DNA of 47,399 bases, taken from positions 34,069,162-34,116,560 of the forward strand of contig NC_049979.1 of the NCBI RefSeq assembly GCF_000003815.2. Direction: 5' to 3'. Shown here in pieces: positions 33,361 to 44,689 of this stretch (positions are counted from its first letter, which is position 1; the number at the start of each line of letters is the position of its first letter). This DNA comes from Branchiostoma floridae. Its lineage: Eukaryota > Chordata > Leptocardii > Amphioxiformes > Branchiostomatidae. The notes beneath the pieces are model-generated. The model saw only the letters and a list, made by a program, of their open reading frames with translations. It had not been told where the DNA came from and searched no databases. The position numbers were made by a program, and so were the translations under genes.

Positions 33361-35334
33361 TACAATCCTACACTTCCTACAGCCGAAACTTGGATGATCC
33401 GCTTCCTATGTCCCTCTCAGCCTACAAATATCTACAGCAACAATTGTAGGATTTTGTAGGATTCCTACAATCCTAGACTGCCTACAGCTGAATTTTGGAT
33501 GGTTGTTCTTCATGTCCGCTCAGCCTACAAATACCTACATCACCAATTGTAGGATTATGTAGGATTCCTACAACCCTACACGTCCTACAATTGAATGTAA
33601 GATGAATTGTTCTTCATGTCCGCTCAGACTACAAATACCTACATCACCAGTTGTAGGATTATGTAGGATTCCTACAATCCTACACTTCCTACAGCTGAAT
33701 GTCAGATGGTTTGTTCTTCATGTCCGCTCAGCCTACAAATACCTACATCACCAATTGTAGGATTATGTAGGATTCCTACAATCCTACACTTCCTACAGCT
33801 GAATTTTGGATGGTTTGTTCTTCATGTCCGCTCAGCCTACAAATACCTACATCACCAATTGTAGGATTATGTAGGATTCCTACAATCCTACACTTCCTAC
33901 AGCTGAATGTCGGATGGTTTGTTCTTCATGTCCGCTCAGCCTACAAATACCTACATCACCAATTGTAGGATTATGTAGGATCCCTACAACCCTACACTTG
34001 ATACAGCTGAATATCAGATGGTTTGTTCTTCATGTCCGCTCAGCCTACAAATACCTACATCACCAATTGTAGGATTATGTAGGATTCCTACAATCCTACA
34101 CTTCCTACAGCTGAATGTCGGATGGTTTGTTCTTCATGTCCGCTCAGCCTACAAATACCTACATCACCAATTGTAGGATTATGTAGGATTCCTACAATCC
34201 TACACTTCCTACAGCTGAATTTTGGATGGTTTGTTCTTCATGTCCGCTCAGCCTACAAATACCTACATCACCAATTGTAGGATTATGTAGGATTCCTACA
34301 ACCCTACACGTCCTACAATTGAATTTAAGATGAATTGTTCTTCATGTCCGCTCAGCCTACAAATACCTACATCACCAGTTGTAGGATTATGTAGGATTCC
34401 TACAATCCTACACTTCCTACAGCTGAATGTCAGATGGTTTGTTCTTCATGTCCGCTCAGCCTACAAATACCTACATCACCAATTGTAGGATTATGTAGGA
34501 TTCCTACAATCCTACACTTCCTACAGCTGAATGTCAGATGGTTTGTTCTTCATGTCCACTCAGCCTACAAATACCTACATCACCAATTGTAGGATTATGT
34601 AGGATTCCTACAATCCTACACTTCCTACAGCTGAATTTTGGATGGTTTGTTCTTCATGTCCGCTCAGCCTACAAATACCTACATCACCAATTGTAGGATT
34701 ATGTAGGATTCCTACAACCCTACACGTCCTACAATTGAATTTAAGATGAATTGTTCTTCATGTCCGCTCAGCCTACAAATACCTACATCACCAGTTGTAG
34801 GATTATGTAGGATTCCTACAATCCTACACTTCCTACAGCTGAATGTCAGATGGTTTGTTCTTCATGTCCGCTCAGCCTACAAATACCTACATCACCAATT
34901 GTAGGATTATGTAGGATTCCTACAATCCTACACTTCCTACAGCTGAATTTTGGATGGTTTGTTCTTCATGTCCGCTCAGCCTACAAATACCTACATCACC
35001 AATTGTAGGATTATGTAGGATTCCTACAATCCTACACTTCCTACAGCTGAATGTCAGATGGTTTGTTCTTCATGTCCGCTCAGCCTACAAATACCTACAT
35101 CACCAATTGTAGGATTATGTAGGATTCCTACAATCCTACACTTCCTACAGCTGAATTTTGGATGGTTTGTTCTTCATGTCCGCTCAGCCTACAAATACCT
35201 ACATCACCAGTTGTAGGATTATGTAGGATTCCAACAACCCTACACTTCCTACAGCTGAATTTTGGATGGTCTGCTCCCTGTGTCACTCTCAGACTACAAA
35301 CATCTACAGCAACAATTGTAGGATTTTGTAGGAA
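33361..35334. repeat. Right-arm array of ~19 palindromic 104-bp units
   Basis: The same 104-bp unit as in the left arm, in reverse complement. The units here are more alike one another. A marked variant (cacgtcctacaattgaat) recurs at about 33581, 34309 and 34725, spacings of 728 and 416 bp, that is 7 and 4 units, so blocks of units have been duplicated together. Confidence 0.95.
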
Positions 35335-35589
35335 TTTTTTAAGCATGACTTGATGCCGCACACGATCCCGACACGGTTGCGGCGAAATGCCTGACATGGC
35401 TTCCGCGAAGGTGTTACAACGGGTCCGCGGGGTTAGATGCATTTTGCGTCGATTTCGTGATGTCATACACGATTCTGACACGGTCACGGCAAAATGCCTT
35501 ACACGGCGTCGGCGTCAATGTTGTAACCGACCCGCGCGGTCAGCTGTATTTTGCGGCGATTTCGTGATGTCTTACATGGAACATCTGCC
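35335..35589. repeat. GC-rich terminal domain of the right arm (2 x 107 bp)
   Basis: Inverted counterpart of 29374-29631 with only a few mismatches. Open frames through it on both strands, such as 35387-35593, are translations of the repeat. Confidence 0.85.
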
Positions 35590-35597
35590 ATAAAAAC
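35590..35597. repeat. Right target-site duplication (ATAAAAAC)
   Basis: Abuts the right end of the foldback element and matches the left ATAAAGAC at 7 of 8 positions. Confidence 0.6.
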
Positions 35598-35689
35598 AGA
35601 ATGAGACTGAGATATGTATATCACAAGTAAAACGGACACTACAGATGAATATACAAAATTACTACATGGGTTAAGGGCCATATTTTCTT

Positions 35690-37270
35690 AGAGCGCCAAT
35701 CCTGACTCCCTCACCCTAAATGTAGGCATTTTTGTGTGGACATGGATAAGTGTGCTACATGAAGGCGACATTTGTCAGCCATATTTTTCAATTCTCCCAG
35801 ACGGGAAGTTAAATGTTTTGGCGCCCATACGTTCTGCTGCTTCACTTCCAAGTTAGACCGACACATATAATGGTCAGTCAATAGCTGAGGCAGGCTATTA
35901 TTGACCTTTTCTGAAAATTCCTATAACATAATTTGCTAGTGCACATAAGATTCAAATTCTAACATTTCTATAAATCTTGCGTCTGTAAAAGTAACTCGGC
36001 ACATTGTTCAGTTTGGACCATGAAATTCTGACTTAAGCACATAATTCTGCGATTTGTAGTAGAAAGATAAGTACAAAAAAATGATCCAAAGCTGTAACTG
36101 TTTAAAAGACAAAGTGGCCAGAAGAAGTTGAGAATTTGGATGATTTACCACAGGTGATTTACTTTACTGAGGGATGCGGTTTCTTGATTGATAATAGGTT
36201 TAGCTGTCATATTTCACTGGTCTGAGGTTAAAGAGGCTATCAGGTCTACATAATGATGTTTCCAAGGAAATCATCGGGTATGTTAAGTTTTGTCTGCACG
36301 ATTAATCGGGTCGTTTACGAACATTTGCAATCATCTTGTTTGTCCTGCACTCTGGTGTACTTAATAATACATTCTGAATGAGCTGAAGAAAAGCCAAGAT
36401 CGATTAGCGATGTGTAACTGACGTTGTTCTGCACTCAAAGAAGAGAGTTTGTCAATGATAACGGGATTACATTCTGTATCATCATTACGTCATCTTACAT
36501 GTGTATATGTTGGAGCGCTCACGTGTTTACTGTGGTATCACGTAGTATAAATCTTTAACAGTTAAAGTCCTCACTATCTCACAAGTGACAAATATTACGG
36601 CGCAGAGGACTGAATAGATTCCAGAGGTGTCATTGCTTTTTTCATATATAAGATAGACTCTAACAGTGCGAAAAGGACACATCGTCAGTGACTTCGAGGT
36701 CACTGGGTGTTAAATCACCAGACAGCCTCACACGGGTGACCTAGCCGAGGTTGTTCAATACCCCGACTGTTTATATTGTCAAAGTGGCCTTTAAGCCCCG
36801 CAAACCACATCCCCTCTCCCTCCTCTGGCTTTACACCACAACCTTAGTGTGCTTCATCTTTTTTCGTTCGTTGGCCTATCTAATGACTCAAAATGGTCTG
36901 CAAGCAAAAGGTCACTGCTGCCTTAATGTGACATCTTTTCTGATTTATTGGCGTCTGGCTGTGTTTGGGTCGTGCTTCGTGTTGCAGGACACGAAGCGTA
37001 TCGTAATTAGGTAGATAGGATCTTGTGTTATGCTAACAGTGTTCTGGAGATCTAAGGAAACTTGAAGTCTCATAGCTATAACTGCTAACATTTTGGTTAG
37101 AAACGTTCACGATGCCGCCGGTTCGTACTGAGGAGTTCGGTTGTGACGACAGTGATGCTCTTAGGACTGTTTTATTACGTTAGTGTTTGAACAGTTGACG
37201 TCATTACAAGTTAAATATCAACAAAGAAAATGATTAGAACCTTTGAAACATATCATAGCTTCACCGTCAA
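35690..37270. repeat. Segmental duplicate, copy A (foldback side)
   Basis: Collinear with 39904-41525. Shared blocks include gtagtagaaagataag-like sequence (about 36056), actggtctgaggttaaa, ataatgatgtttccaaggaa, atcacgtagtataaatcttt, cggcgcagaggactgaatag and aacgttcacgatgccgccgg. Copy A has about 200 bp (about 35780-36000) absent from copy B. Neither copy has a convincing coding frame. Confidence 0.85.
36486..36630 (+). promoter_or_regulatory. Candidate TATA promoter conserved in both duplicates (copy A)
   Basis: CACGTAGTATAAATCTTTAAC (TATAAAT at 36546-36552) is followed about 30 bases on by tcctcactatc, where an initiator could lie. ATTACGTCAT and gcgctcacgtgttta precede it. The block is better conserved with 40490-40625 than its surroundings appear to be. 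No downstream gene is recognised, so this is only a candidate. Confidence 0.3.
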
Positions 37271-38128
37271 GTGCACTTGAACTATATTGTCTTTTTTGGT
37301 ATCTTCAGCAGGCATTACGTCGCTTAGTAAGTTTGTATACCTCAAGTAGCACACAGGCATGTGTTTGTGTCTGCGCTGACCTGAGTCAAAAGCTGAATAG
37401 TCCATTTAGAAAGTCAGCATTGTTTTTTTCCTTCACATTTAGTGTTCTATTTCTGTAATGTAATTTATGTACCTTGCGTGATACCAGCAAAAGTTAGAGG
37501 TAATAATATTCAATACCAAGTCACAAAAAAATACTACTTTGCATATATACTCAAGGCTACTTCGAAATCAAGTGTGAAGGAAATAATAATGATTGGGCAT
37601 CCTACCAACATCACACCCAGTAAAGGAGTATGCTTGGATTACAAAACAAAAAGTTAACATGGAGAAATGGAGTCAGTTTCATGACCCGTTGGTGTTTGTT
37701 ACATACCTTACAAAGATTTGAAACCTTTTTGACAATGTATCTGAAGTGGGCAATTCTCAACAATTTCCAACATGTCCTTACTATTTTCTACGACATTCAA
37801 ACATGTTACATCAAGTACATTATTGTATTTGTTTCTACTTGTTGCAACATAGATTCGCCATTCTTTTAAAAACTCGAAAAGATATTTTGTTATTCGGGTA
37901 ATGGGCTGGGAAGAGGTCAATTTACACATTCCTGCTAATAATAGAAAGTAATGTCTGCCAGCTTCCCACAGAAAAACCAGTGTTCATCTGTAAATTTTTA
38001 AAATATAAGTGGAAGACAGCGAATGTCTGTGCATTCTAACTGTACAAGGGCAATAAATCAAATTTACAATGAAAACACGTACCTGCCCTTTAAACGTTCT
38101 AAACAGAGATATTGCAACATTCCTTAAG
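37271..38128. other. No recognised features
   Basis: AT-rich DNA without a supported exon or repeat. Confidence 0.4.
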
Positions 38129-38193
38129 ACACACACACGCACGTACACACACACACACACACACACAAAAACACGCACACACACACACTCACA

Positions 38194-38281
<88 letters not shown>
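38129..38281. repeat. Compound (AC)n-(TA)n microsatellite
   Basis: AC-rich repeats (38129-38195) pass into a pure TA run (about 38196-38281), followed by a GA-rich purine tract to about 38340. Confidence 0.97.
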
Positions 38282-38284
<3 letters not shown>

Positions 38285-38349
38285 GATAGGGAGAGAGAGA
38301 TGGAGAGAGGTGGAGGTGTGGGCGTGCGTGGGCGAAGGGGTTAGTTCTG

Positions 38350-38560
38350 TCTCAGACTGATGCTTTCACTCGGTCAGAATGTCAGACAGTGGGAGAGGGT
38401 GGCGTAGAAGGGGGGGTGGGTGGATGATGTAGGTAGTGATGATTATGGGTATAAGGAAATTGATGTGAGGGCGCGAGTGGATGTGGGGGTAGGAACCGAT
38501 TCCCGGTTTTACTACGTTATTGTGAGTTTATATGTGCGGGTGAGAGTGGGTTAGAGGATG
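38350..38560. repeat. Partial copy of a repeat also at 39030-39210
   Basis: Shared phrases in the same order: ggtcagaatgtc, tgatgattatggg, attgatg...agggcgcga, and ttcccggtttta/tttcccggcttta. The first part also resembles 29157-29190. Confidence 0.6.
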
Positions 38561-38615
38561 ATTGAGGGGCGCGGGGGGGTGTGCGCGCGAGTGAAAGCGA
38601 CATGGACATATGGAT

Positions 38616-38715
38616 NNNNNNNNNNNNNNNNNNNNNNNNNNNNNNNNNNNNNNNNNNNNNNNNNNNNNNNNNNNNNNNNNNNNNNNNNNNNNNNNNNNNN
38701 NNNNNNNNNNNNNNN
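38616..38715. other. Assembly gap (100 N)
   Basis: A run of exactly 100 N between two TA microsatellites, probably caused by them. Confidence 0.99.
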
Positions 38716-38731
38716 CACTATATATCTCTCT

Positions 38732-38876
<145 letters not shown>

Positions 38877-39210
38877 CAGATGTGCTGCACATAACTTACA
38901 CAATGTATTCGCAAATGTAGTCAACCTTAGTCAAAACCCTCTGGATTGGGACCGAATATTGTTCATACGTGGTTGTTTGGTCAAGCCAAGTCAAAGCCTT
39001 TATTTCTCCTCCATATAGATGCTATAACTAGGTCAGAATGTCGTCTAATAGGGCATGTTTTCGTAGCAAGGTTGTTGTTTTAATTATATAGATAATGATG
39101 ATTATGGGAATTACAAAATTGATGCCAGGGCGCGAATTCATATAGCATTAGTATCCGTTTCCCGGCTTTATTATGCAATTTATAGTATATATCTGCTGCT
39201 TATAATGGTT

Positions 39211-39799
39211 TACAGTATGGTTGATGCGCGTGTGGATGTTATCCATATAATCAAATCAACATGGCCTTATGGTATAATTCTCACATCATTTTTCATTAAG
39301 TATGAAGTAAACATAAATACATCATTAATTCATTTCTCTTTCATGTACTTTATTCCTTTAGTCCGGGAAAACATAAAATCACTAAGCAACACACAATAAA
39401 ATTTCAAAATATGCATGCAAGTTCTTTATATGCAGCACAGTTATAAAACCGATTAATAATGGTAATACATAGATTTTGAAACTATTAAAACTTTCACTCT
39501 TTACAACCTCATGTCATGTACATGCTTCTGTTTAATGGCTGTTTCCATATTGTGTGCTTTGAAGCCACAGTCGCCAAGGGCTTTATTATTTTGGCCACTT
39601 CAAGGATGAACTATTCCCATCCCTCTACTTCTAGTTCTTCTTTAATTACTGACCTCTGTGTTCAGGTTTCTTTCCGGCCAGTGTCCGCTGTTTGTTGGGC
39701 TGCAGGATATAGTGTATTTTGTAGAAACTAGGGCACGTTTGTCTCTCAGCTACCCTGGCTTTCCACCATTCATTCATTTATATATGCAGAGAAGATGAA
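39211..39799. other. No recognised features
   Basis: AT-rich sequence with no supported exon. It lies between the interspersed repeat at 39030-39210 and the start of the duplicated region. Confidence 0.35.
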
Positions 39800-40489
39800 G
39801 ACGCCCTCAATTTGAAACCTACCAGCGCAACCATCGTAGAAGAACAAAATTAAACTTAGAAATGTAGATCGACACATAAACGGAGTCAAATGTTCTAAAA
39901 GCGAAAATCATGACACCCCCTTTTTGTATGTAGGCGTTACTAGGTGGACAGGGTGAAGGGATTTAAGCTCTGTGGTACATGAAGGTGCCAAACGTTAAGT
40001 TTGGACCATGACGCAAATAATTTTAGGATTTGTAGTAGACATATTAGTACAAAGAAAGGATCCAAAGCAGTAACTGTTGAAAAGACCAGTGGCCAGAAGA
40101 AGTTGGGAATTGGAGTAATTTACCTCAGGGGATGTACCCCACTTAGAGATACGGTTTGTTTACTGGTAGGTTTACTTGTCAGATTTAATCAAACTCACTG
40201 GTCTGAGGTTAAAAAGGCTATAAGGTCTAGATAATGATGTTTCCAAGGAAATCGGCGGCTATGTCAAGTTTTGTCTGAACGATTAATCGGATCGTTTCTT
40301 AACATTTACAATCATTTAGATATTTACAATCATCTTGTTTGTCCTGCCTTTGGTTAACCTAATCAATACATTCTGAGCCCAGGAAAAGCCAAGATCGATT
40401 ATAGTATTGTAACTAATGTCTTGCTGAACTCAAATAAGTTAGTATATCAATAATAACTGTATTATATTAGATTCTATATTATCATTACG

Positions 40490-40625
40490 TCATCTCAGAT
40501 GTGTTTATGTATGGCGCGCTCATGTGTTTACTGTCGTATCACGTAGTATAAATCTTTAACATTTAAAGTCCTCACTATCCCACAGCTGACAAATGTTACG
40601 GCGCAGAGGACTGAATAGATTGCCA
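40490..40625 (+). promoter_or_regulatory. Candidate TATA promoter conserved in both duplicates (copy B)
   Basis: TATAAAT at 40547-40553 in the same context as 36546-36552, with the upstream CATTACGTCATC and the downstream tcctcactatc retained. Function unproven. Confidence 0.3.
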
Positions 40626-40661
40626 AGGTGTCATTGGTATTTTTATGTATAAAATAGACTA

Positions 40662-40875
40662 TGGGTTCTGTGGAGAATGTTACAGGGTGTCAGACATGTT
40701 TAACCTGTTAGAGACGAAACCTCATGGTTCTGTGGAGAATGTTGCAGGGTGTCAGATATGTTTAACCTGTTAGAGACAAAACCTCAGGGTTCTGTGGAGA
40801 ATGTTGCAGGGTGTCAGACATGTTTAAACTTGTTAGAGACGAAACCTCAGGGTTCTGTGGAGAATGTTGCGACAG
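40662..40875. repeat. 62-bp tandem repeat, ~3.4 units, inside copy B only
   Basis: ggttctgtggagaatgtt starts at 40664, 40726, 40788 and 40851 (spacings 62, 62 and 63). The equivalent place in copy A (about 36662) goes straight from tagact to agtgcga, so the array arose by insertion or expansion in copy B. The repeated peptide NLLETKPQGSVENVA (from 40749) is an accident of the single 63-bp spacing. Confidence 0.9.
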
Positions 40876-41525
40876 TGCGACAAGGACACATCGTCAGTGA
40901 TGACCCCGGGGTCACTGGGCGTTTCGGGTCTATAATCACCAGATTACACGGGTGACCTGGCCGAGGTTGATCAATACCGCGACTAGTGTCCAAATGTCCT
41001 TTAAGATCTACTCCCTCTCCCCGAACAGCCTCTCTCCCCTCCTCTGGCCATGGCTTTCCACAAGCTCAGCTTACTTCACCATTCTCCGTTCATTGACCTC
41101 TCTAATGGCTCAGAAACGATCAGCGAGCAAAATGTCACCTCTGACCTGATGTGACACATTTTTCTGATTAATTGGCGTCTGGCTCCAGGTGTGTTTTTGT
41201 AGTGCTTTGAGTTGAGCTCTTTGTGTACAGTACACGAAGCGAATTGTAATTAGGTGTCCATGGATTAGGCAACAACACGGCTCTTCGGTTTTTCCTAACA
41301 GTGTGCTGGAAGTCTGTGGTGAATGGAACTCTCCAAGATTTAACTGCTACTATTTTGCTAAGAAACGTTTACGATGACGCCGGTTGTTTTTTGAGGAGTT
41401 TGGTCGTGTTGACAGTGATACCCCGGGGCTGTCTCATTACGTTAGCATTTCAAGGCCTTAAGTCACCTTAACTTGAATATCAACAAAGAAATAAGAATGT
41501 TTGGAACATTTCATGGCTTCACCTT

Positions 41526-42379
41526 AAAATATAGTTACATTGCCTTAGACCCAGTTACCCTACTTAAAATGATCTAGTTCTAACTTTAGAATGTCTGTTT
41601 CGAACCGCACACCGCCATTACAGTCGTCCAAAAATGGATCGTATTTGGAGCGCCGGTGTCAAGGCCACAGAACGCACCCAAGACCCACACCATTGTTTTT
41701 TTACGTACCAGCTGTCGTAATACTTAGACAACATTTGCTACTAAATCCCGCCATTCCTTTTATTTTATTTTTTAGGGTTTCTTTGATAATACTAGAGAAA
41801 TAATTTTGTACTGCAACTTGTGTTAGAAGTCGAAGCAGTCTAATCGACCACACCAACGACTTGTAATATTTCAGCGTAAAACAGTAGAGAATGTGACCAC
41901 ATTCATATAGAATAGGAATGTCTACTTAACAGACCTCAACCATTATGATTTTAACAAGACGTAGTTAACGTATAAAAAGTTGTTGTTTGGAGAAGGGTCT
42001 AACACTTAGGGATATCGTTAGATTACTAAAATTATATTTGTCTTTTTATGTAGTCTGTTTTCTTACCATAGAGAGATCATGTAGTGATTTGTTGCTGTGT
42101 TTTTCTCAATACCTGGAAACTGCCACGGATATAAGGTTGAGGTGGTTTGGTTGTAATTCCGGCCTCGGACTCCAATGGCAGCTAGTCACTAGAAACAAAC
42201 GTTGGTTTCCCTTGTATTCGGCTGTAACTGGACGAGGGCAATATTTTCAAGGCGCCTTGACAATGTACTTTTAACAAACAATAGCTTCGAATCAAGCATG
42301 CAATGAGCAACTGTGCATTGTCCTATACCATCAATTTATATGTTTGAATGCTAAAAAGTGCCTGAATCTAGTAGCATTA
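41526..42379. other. No recognised features
   Basis: No exon, RNA or repeat could be supported in this AT-rich stretch. Confidence 0.4.
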
Positions 42380-43340
42380 AATTACGTCAATATGTGGTTC
42401 TAAGGCCATATATGCTGAAGTGTTCACAGCTATACTTTATATTCTGTTACATTAAGTATGGAGATTCTTTCATGCTTCCGTTTGATATTTTGCATGTTGT
42501 ACATTTGTTTTGTTCTTTATATTTTGAAAGCTTACATTTTGTACTTTTTTATATTCTGTTGTGTTTTGAATATCCTGTCAGGTCTTAGTGGTTGCTTTTG
42601 CCATGCTTTTCTTTTATTTATCAACATAATGTATATTTATTTACTTTGAATATATGCAGAAGAGTCCGGAACAGTTCAAGAGAGGGGTCCCAAAGAGAGC
42701 GACAATCCCCTCCCATGAAATGAGAGGAAATCTTTTATATTTTGCATATGGTACATATGTTTTGTTATGTATCTTCCAATTGATTTAATTTGATAATTCT
42801 ACCATACAATCCTTTTTCTTCTGTCATGTTCGACACTTATTCTTCAGATTCTATAGATTCTGTAAGATCTAATGTGGCACGTCTACCGTACCTCTTTCAT
42901 TTATAAACATGTTGTTTACTTATTTGTTTACTTTGAAAATTCTTCTAGATTGTAGTTGTTTTTTCTTCCTCACTTCTTTTTCTTGCATGTATTTATTTTG
43001 AATATTCTGTTAGTTCGAATTGATACTTGATCTTACTTCCCCTTTATATTGCCTGTAGTACACATTTAGAAATATTCATTCAATTTAAATGTGGTCATTC
43101 TTCAACACGTTTGGTTGATATCTTGCATGTTGTAAATGTGATTTGTTTTGTATTTTATGTTAGACTTGAGGTTTAAGATGGAAGCTCTACCAAACGTCTT
43201 TCTGAGAGCTTTATTGTGGTGAAATCGTTTCGAATATTAATGTGATACATGTTAGTTTTACTTAGTTAATCTTCCGTACTTCTCTATGGTGTTTTGCACG
43301 TGGTTCATTTTTTTGGTTATATTTATTCTCGTAGACATAA
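42380..43340 (+). repeat. T-rich degenerate minisatellite upstream of element X, copy 2
   Basis: The phrase tgcatgttgtacatttgtttt and relatives recur irregularly at about 42491, 42740 and 43123, with ttctgtt(a)ga(t)tt and ggtacttct modules between. Units run from about 75 to over 100 bp and are strongly T-biased on this strand. Confidence 0.7.
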
Positions 43341-43459
43341 CTGAAGACTTTTTCGCAATTCTCTTCTATTTCTAACACTTTCTAGTCGTTCTTACGTTGG
43401 GATATATGGCTGTTTGTAATGCGATTTAAAACTTTCCGATACATTTTTGTTACAGTTTA

Positions 43460-43773
43460 TTGCCCAGAACACGGCTCCGTGGGCGAACAGACGCTGATAT
43501 GATGTCTGCGGAACCTTCACCAAAGCACGAATCAACACAGTCGATCCCTTATCCAAGCTTTTCGTGTGACCCAAGTATTGACCCTTATTTAAACGTTAGA
43601 GCGTTTGTCGCGCGGAATGCCTCTTTGATGTATCTTCCTACTAATGATAACAGGTGTACTGTCATTAGGAAATTACCGCAAACTGTAATTTTACTCCTAT
43701 AGCTAAGCTAGCTCCAACTGAATTAGTAATCAGAGGAGTAAGTACGGAAAAGATAGCAATTAAATGTTCCTAA
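43460..43773 (+). pseudogene. Element X ORF, copy 2, frameshifted
   Basis: Similar to the frame at 11025-11327. It is open from the TTG at 43460 (first ATG 43499) to a TAG at 43702, after which homology continues in another frame to 43773. The break follows an insertion of about 11 bases containing gtaattttactcctatag, relative to copy 1. The 5' half retains DPSIDPYLNVRAFVARNAS with only silent differences. Family not recognised. Confidence 0.6.
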
Positions 43774-44219
43774 CTTGTGACAAACGGTTAGTGTACCTCC
43801 CAGGTGTACGTGATATATTGCATTGTCATAGTGAAAACGTCACATGGCTGACCTAAGGTCACACCCGGGCTGGATAATTGGCGCCTCGCTCCAGGCGTCC
43901 TTCAAAGTGATCTGTTGATGTGGAAGGTTCCTTTCTGATGGCGATTGTATCTCGGATTAGTACATGTGGATGTTTTGTTATACAACATTATGTGAAGTTT
44001 TCTAGAGATCTGTGATTGGAGAATAGTTTAAGTTACAGACACGATCGTTACAGCCAGAGAAAACTTTATCTTAGGATATATATGACTCACAATTGGTTAT
44101 ATGACATGTTTTGCTAAGAGTCAACATGCGTTTAGAACTCAATAAAACCCTGGTTAAAAGTATCATCTTCACGTAAGCTGACTAGTCTAAAAGAAGGTAT
44201 ACAGCGTCTGTCATTTGAG

Positions 44220-44271
<52 letters not shown>
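44220..44271. repeat. (TA)n microsatellite within element X, copy 2
   Basis: A pure TA run of about 52 bp at a position homologous to short AT sequences in the other copies. Confidence 0.95.
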
Positions 44272-44274
<3 letters not shown>

Positions 44275-44689
44275 ATAATATATAGTTATTGGGTGCTGAT
44301 TCTGAAAACTCAGGATATAGATTCTAATTTACTTCACGCGGTATGTTGCCACCCTTATATAGGAGAGAATCTGTCAATGTTAACTCTTAGTTAAGTCTTC
44401 GGAAAATTCATATGACTAGGACATATATCTTAATATGTTTATTTTCCTTCGAGATGCACAAGAAGCCTTCGAGATGCACATGATGACACCTAGAACTCTA
44501 TACAACTCTTGTTAGAAGCATCCTTATCACGTAAGCTGATTAGATTAGAAGGGATTCAGTGTCCGGCATTTGATTGCAACGATGATAAAAGTACCATATA
44601 ATATAAAAAGGGGAAAACTAGACTGTGCTACATAATTATCAAACCTAGCCTCTAAATTATGAAAAAATAGTAAAGAAAAAATTTGTAAC

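Larger units (their letters stand above)
29374..35589. mobile_element. Foldback-type transposon with tandem-repeat arms
   Basis: A 6216-bp element made of two long inverted arms (29374-32253 and 33227-35589) around a 973-bp loop. The ends GGCAGATGTTCCATGTAAGA and its inverse coincide with an imperfect 8-bp target duplication. From outside in, each arm has an 18-bp end, a GC-rich pair of 107-bp direct repeats, a tandem array of 104-bp units, and a unique inner segment of about 130 bp. This is the architecture of Drosophila FB and sea urchin TU elements. No transposase is encoded, so it would need one in trans. The loop holds LINE fragments. The arms differ in length because the arrays have about 24 and about 19 units. 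Confidence 0.93.
39904..41525. repeat. Segmental duplicate, copy B (no foldback element)
   Basis: Direct counterpart of 35690-37270. It differs by small indels, a 62-bp tandem expansion at 40662-40875, and loss of about 200 bp near its start. The short anchor gacgccctcaa at 39800-39810 also occurs at 29329-29339, just left of the foldback element, suggesting the duplication once continued across what is now the insertion site. Confidence 0.85.
43340..44600 (+). repeat. Element X, copy 2 (plus orientation)
   Basis: Matches the minus strand of 10308-11440 and the plus strand from 46380. It contains the ORF remnant (43460-43773), the ggctggataattggcgcctc block (about 43868) and the tctagagatctgtgattgga block (about 44000). 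A TA microsatellite of about 52 bp (44220-44271) lies where copy 1 has only atatgtatat. Confidence 0.85.

Noticed and set aside
29632-35334. Long open frames in the foldback arms (for example 30058-30321, 31601-31987, 35128-35487)
   Set aside because: Their proteins are themselves tandem copies (PTSPIVGLCRIPT and similar) read from the 104-bp DNA repeat, appear on both strands, and have no domain.
29632-35334. CRISPR array
   Set aside because: Regularly spaced, but whole 104-bp units are repeated with no unique spacers, in a eukaryotic context with no cas genes.
40749-40955. Peptide with an internal repeat NLLETKPQGSVENVA
   Set aside because: The DNA unit is 62 bp, so frames shift between units. 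The repeat in the peptide depends on one 63-bp spacing.
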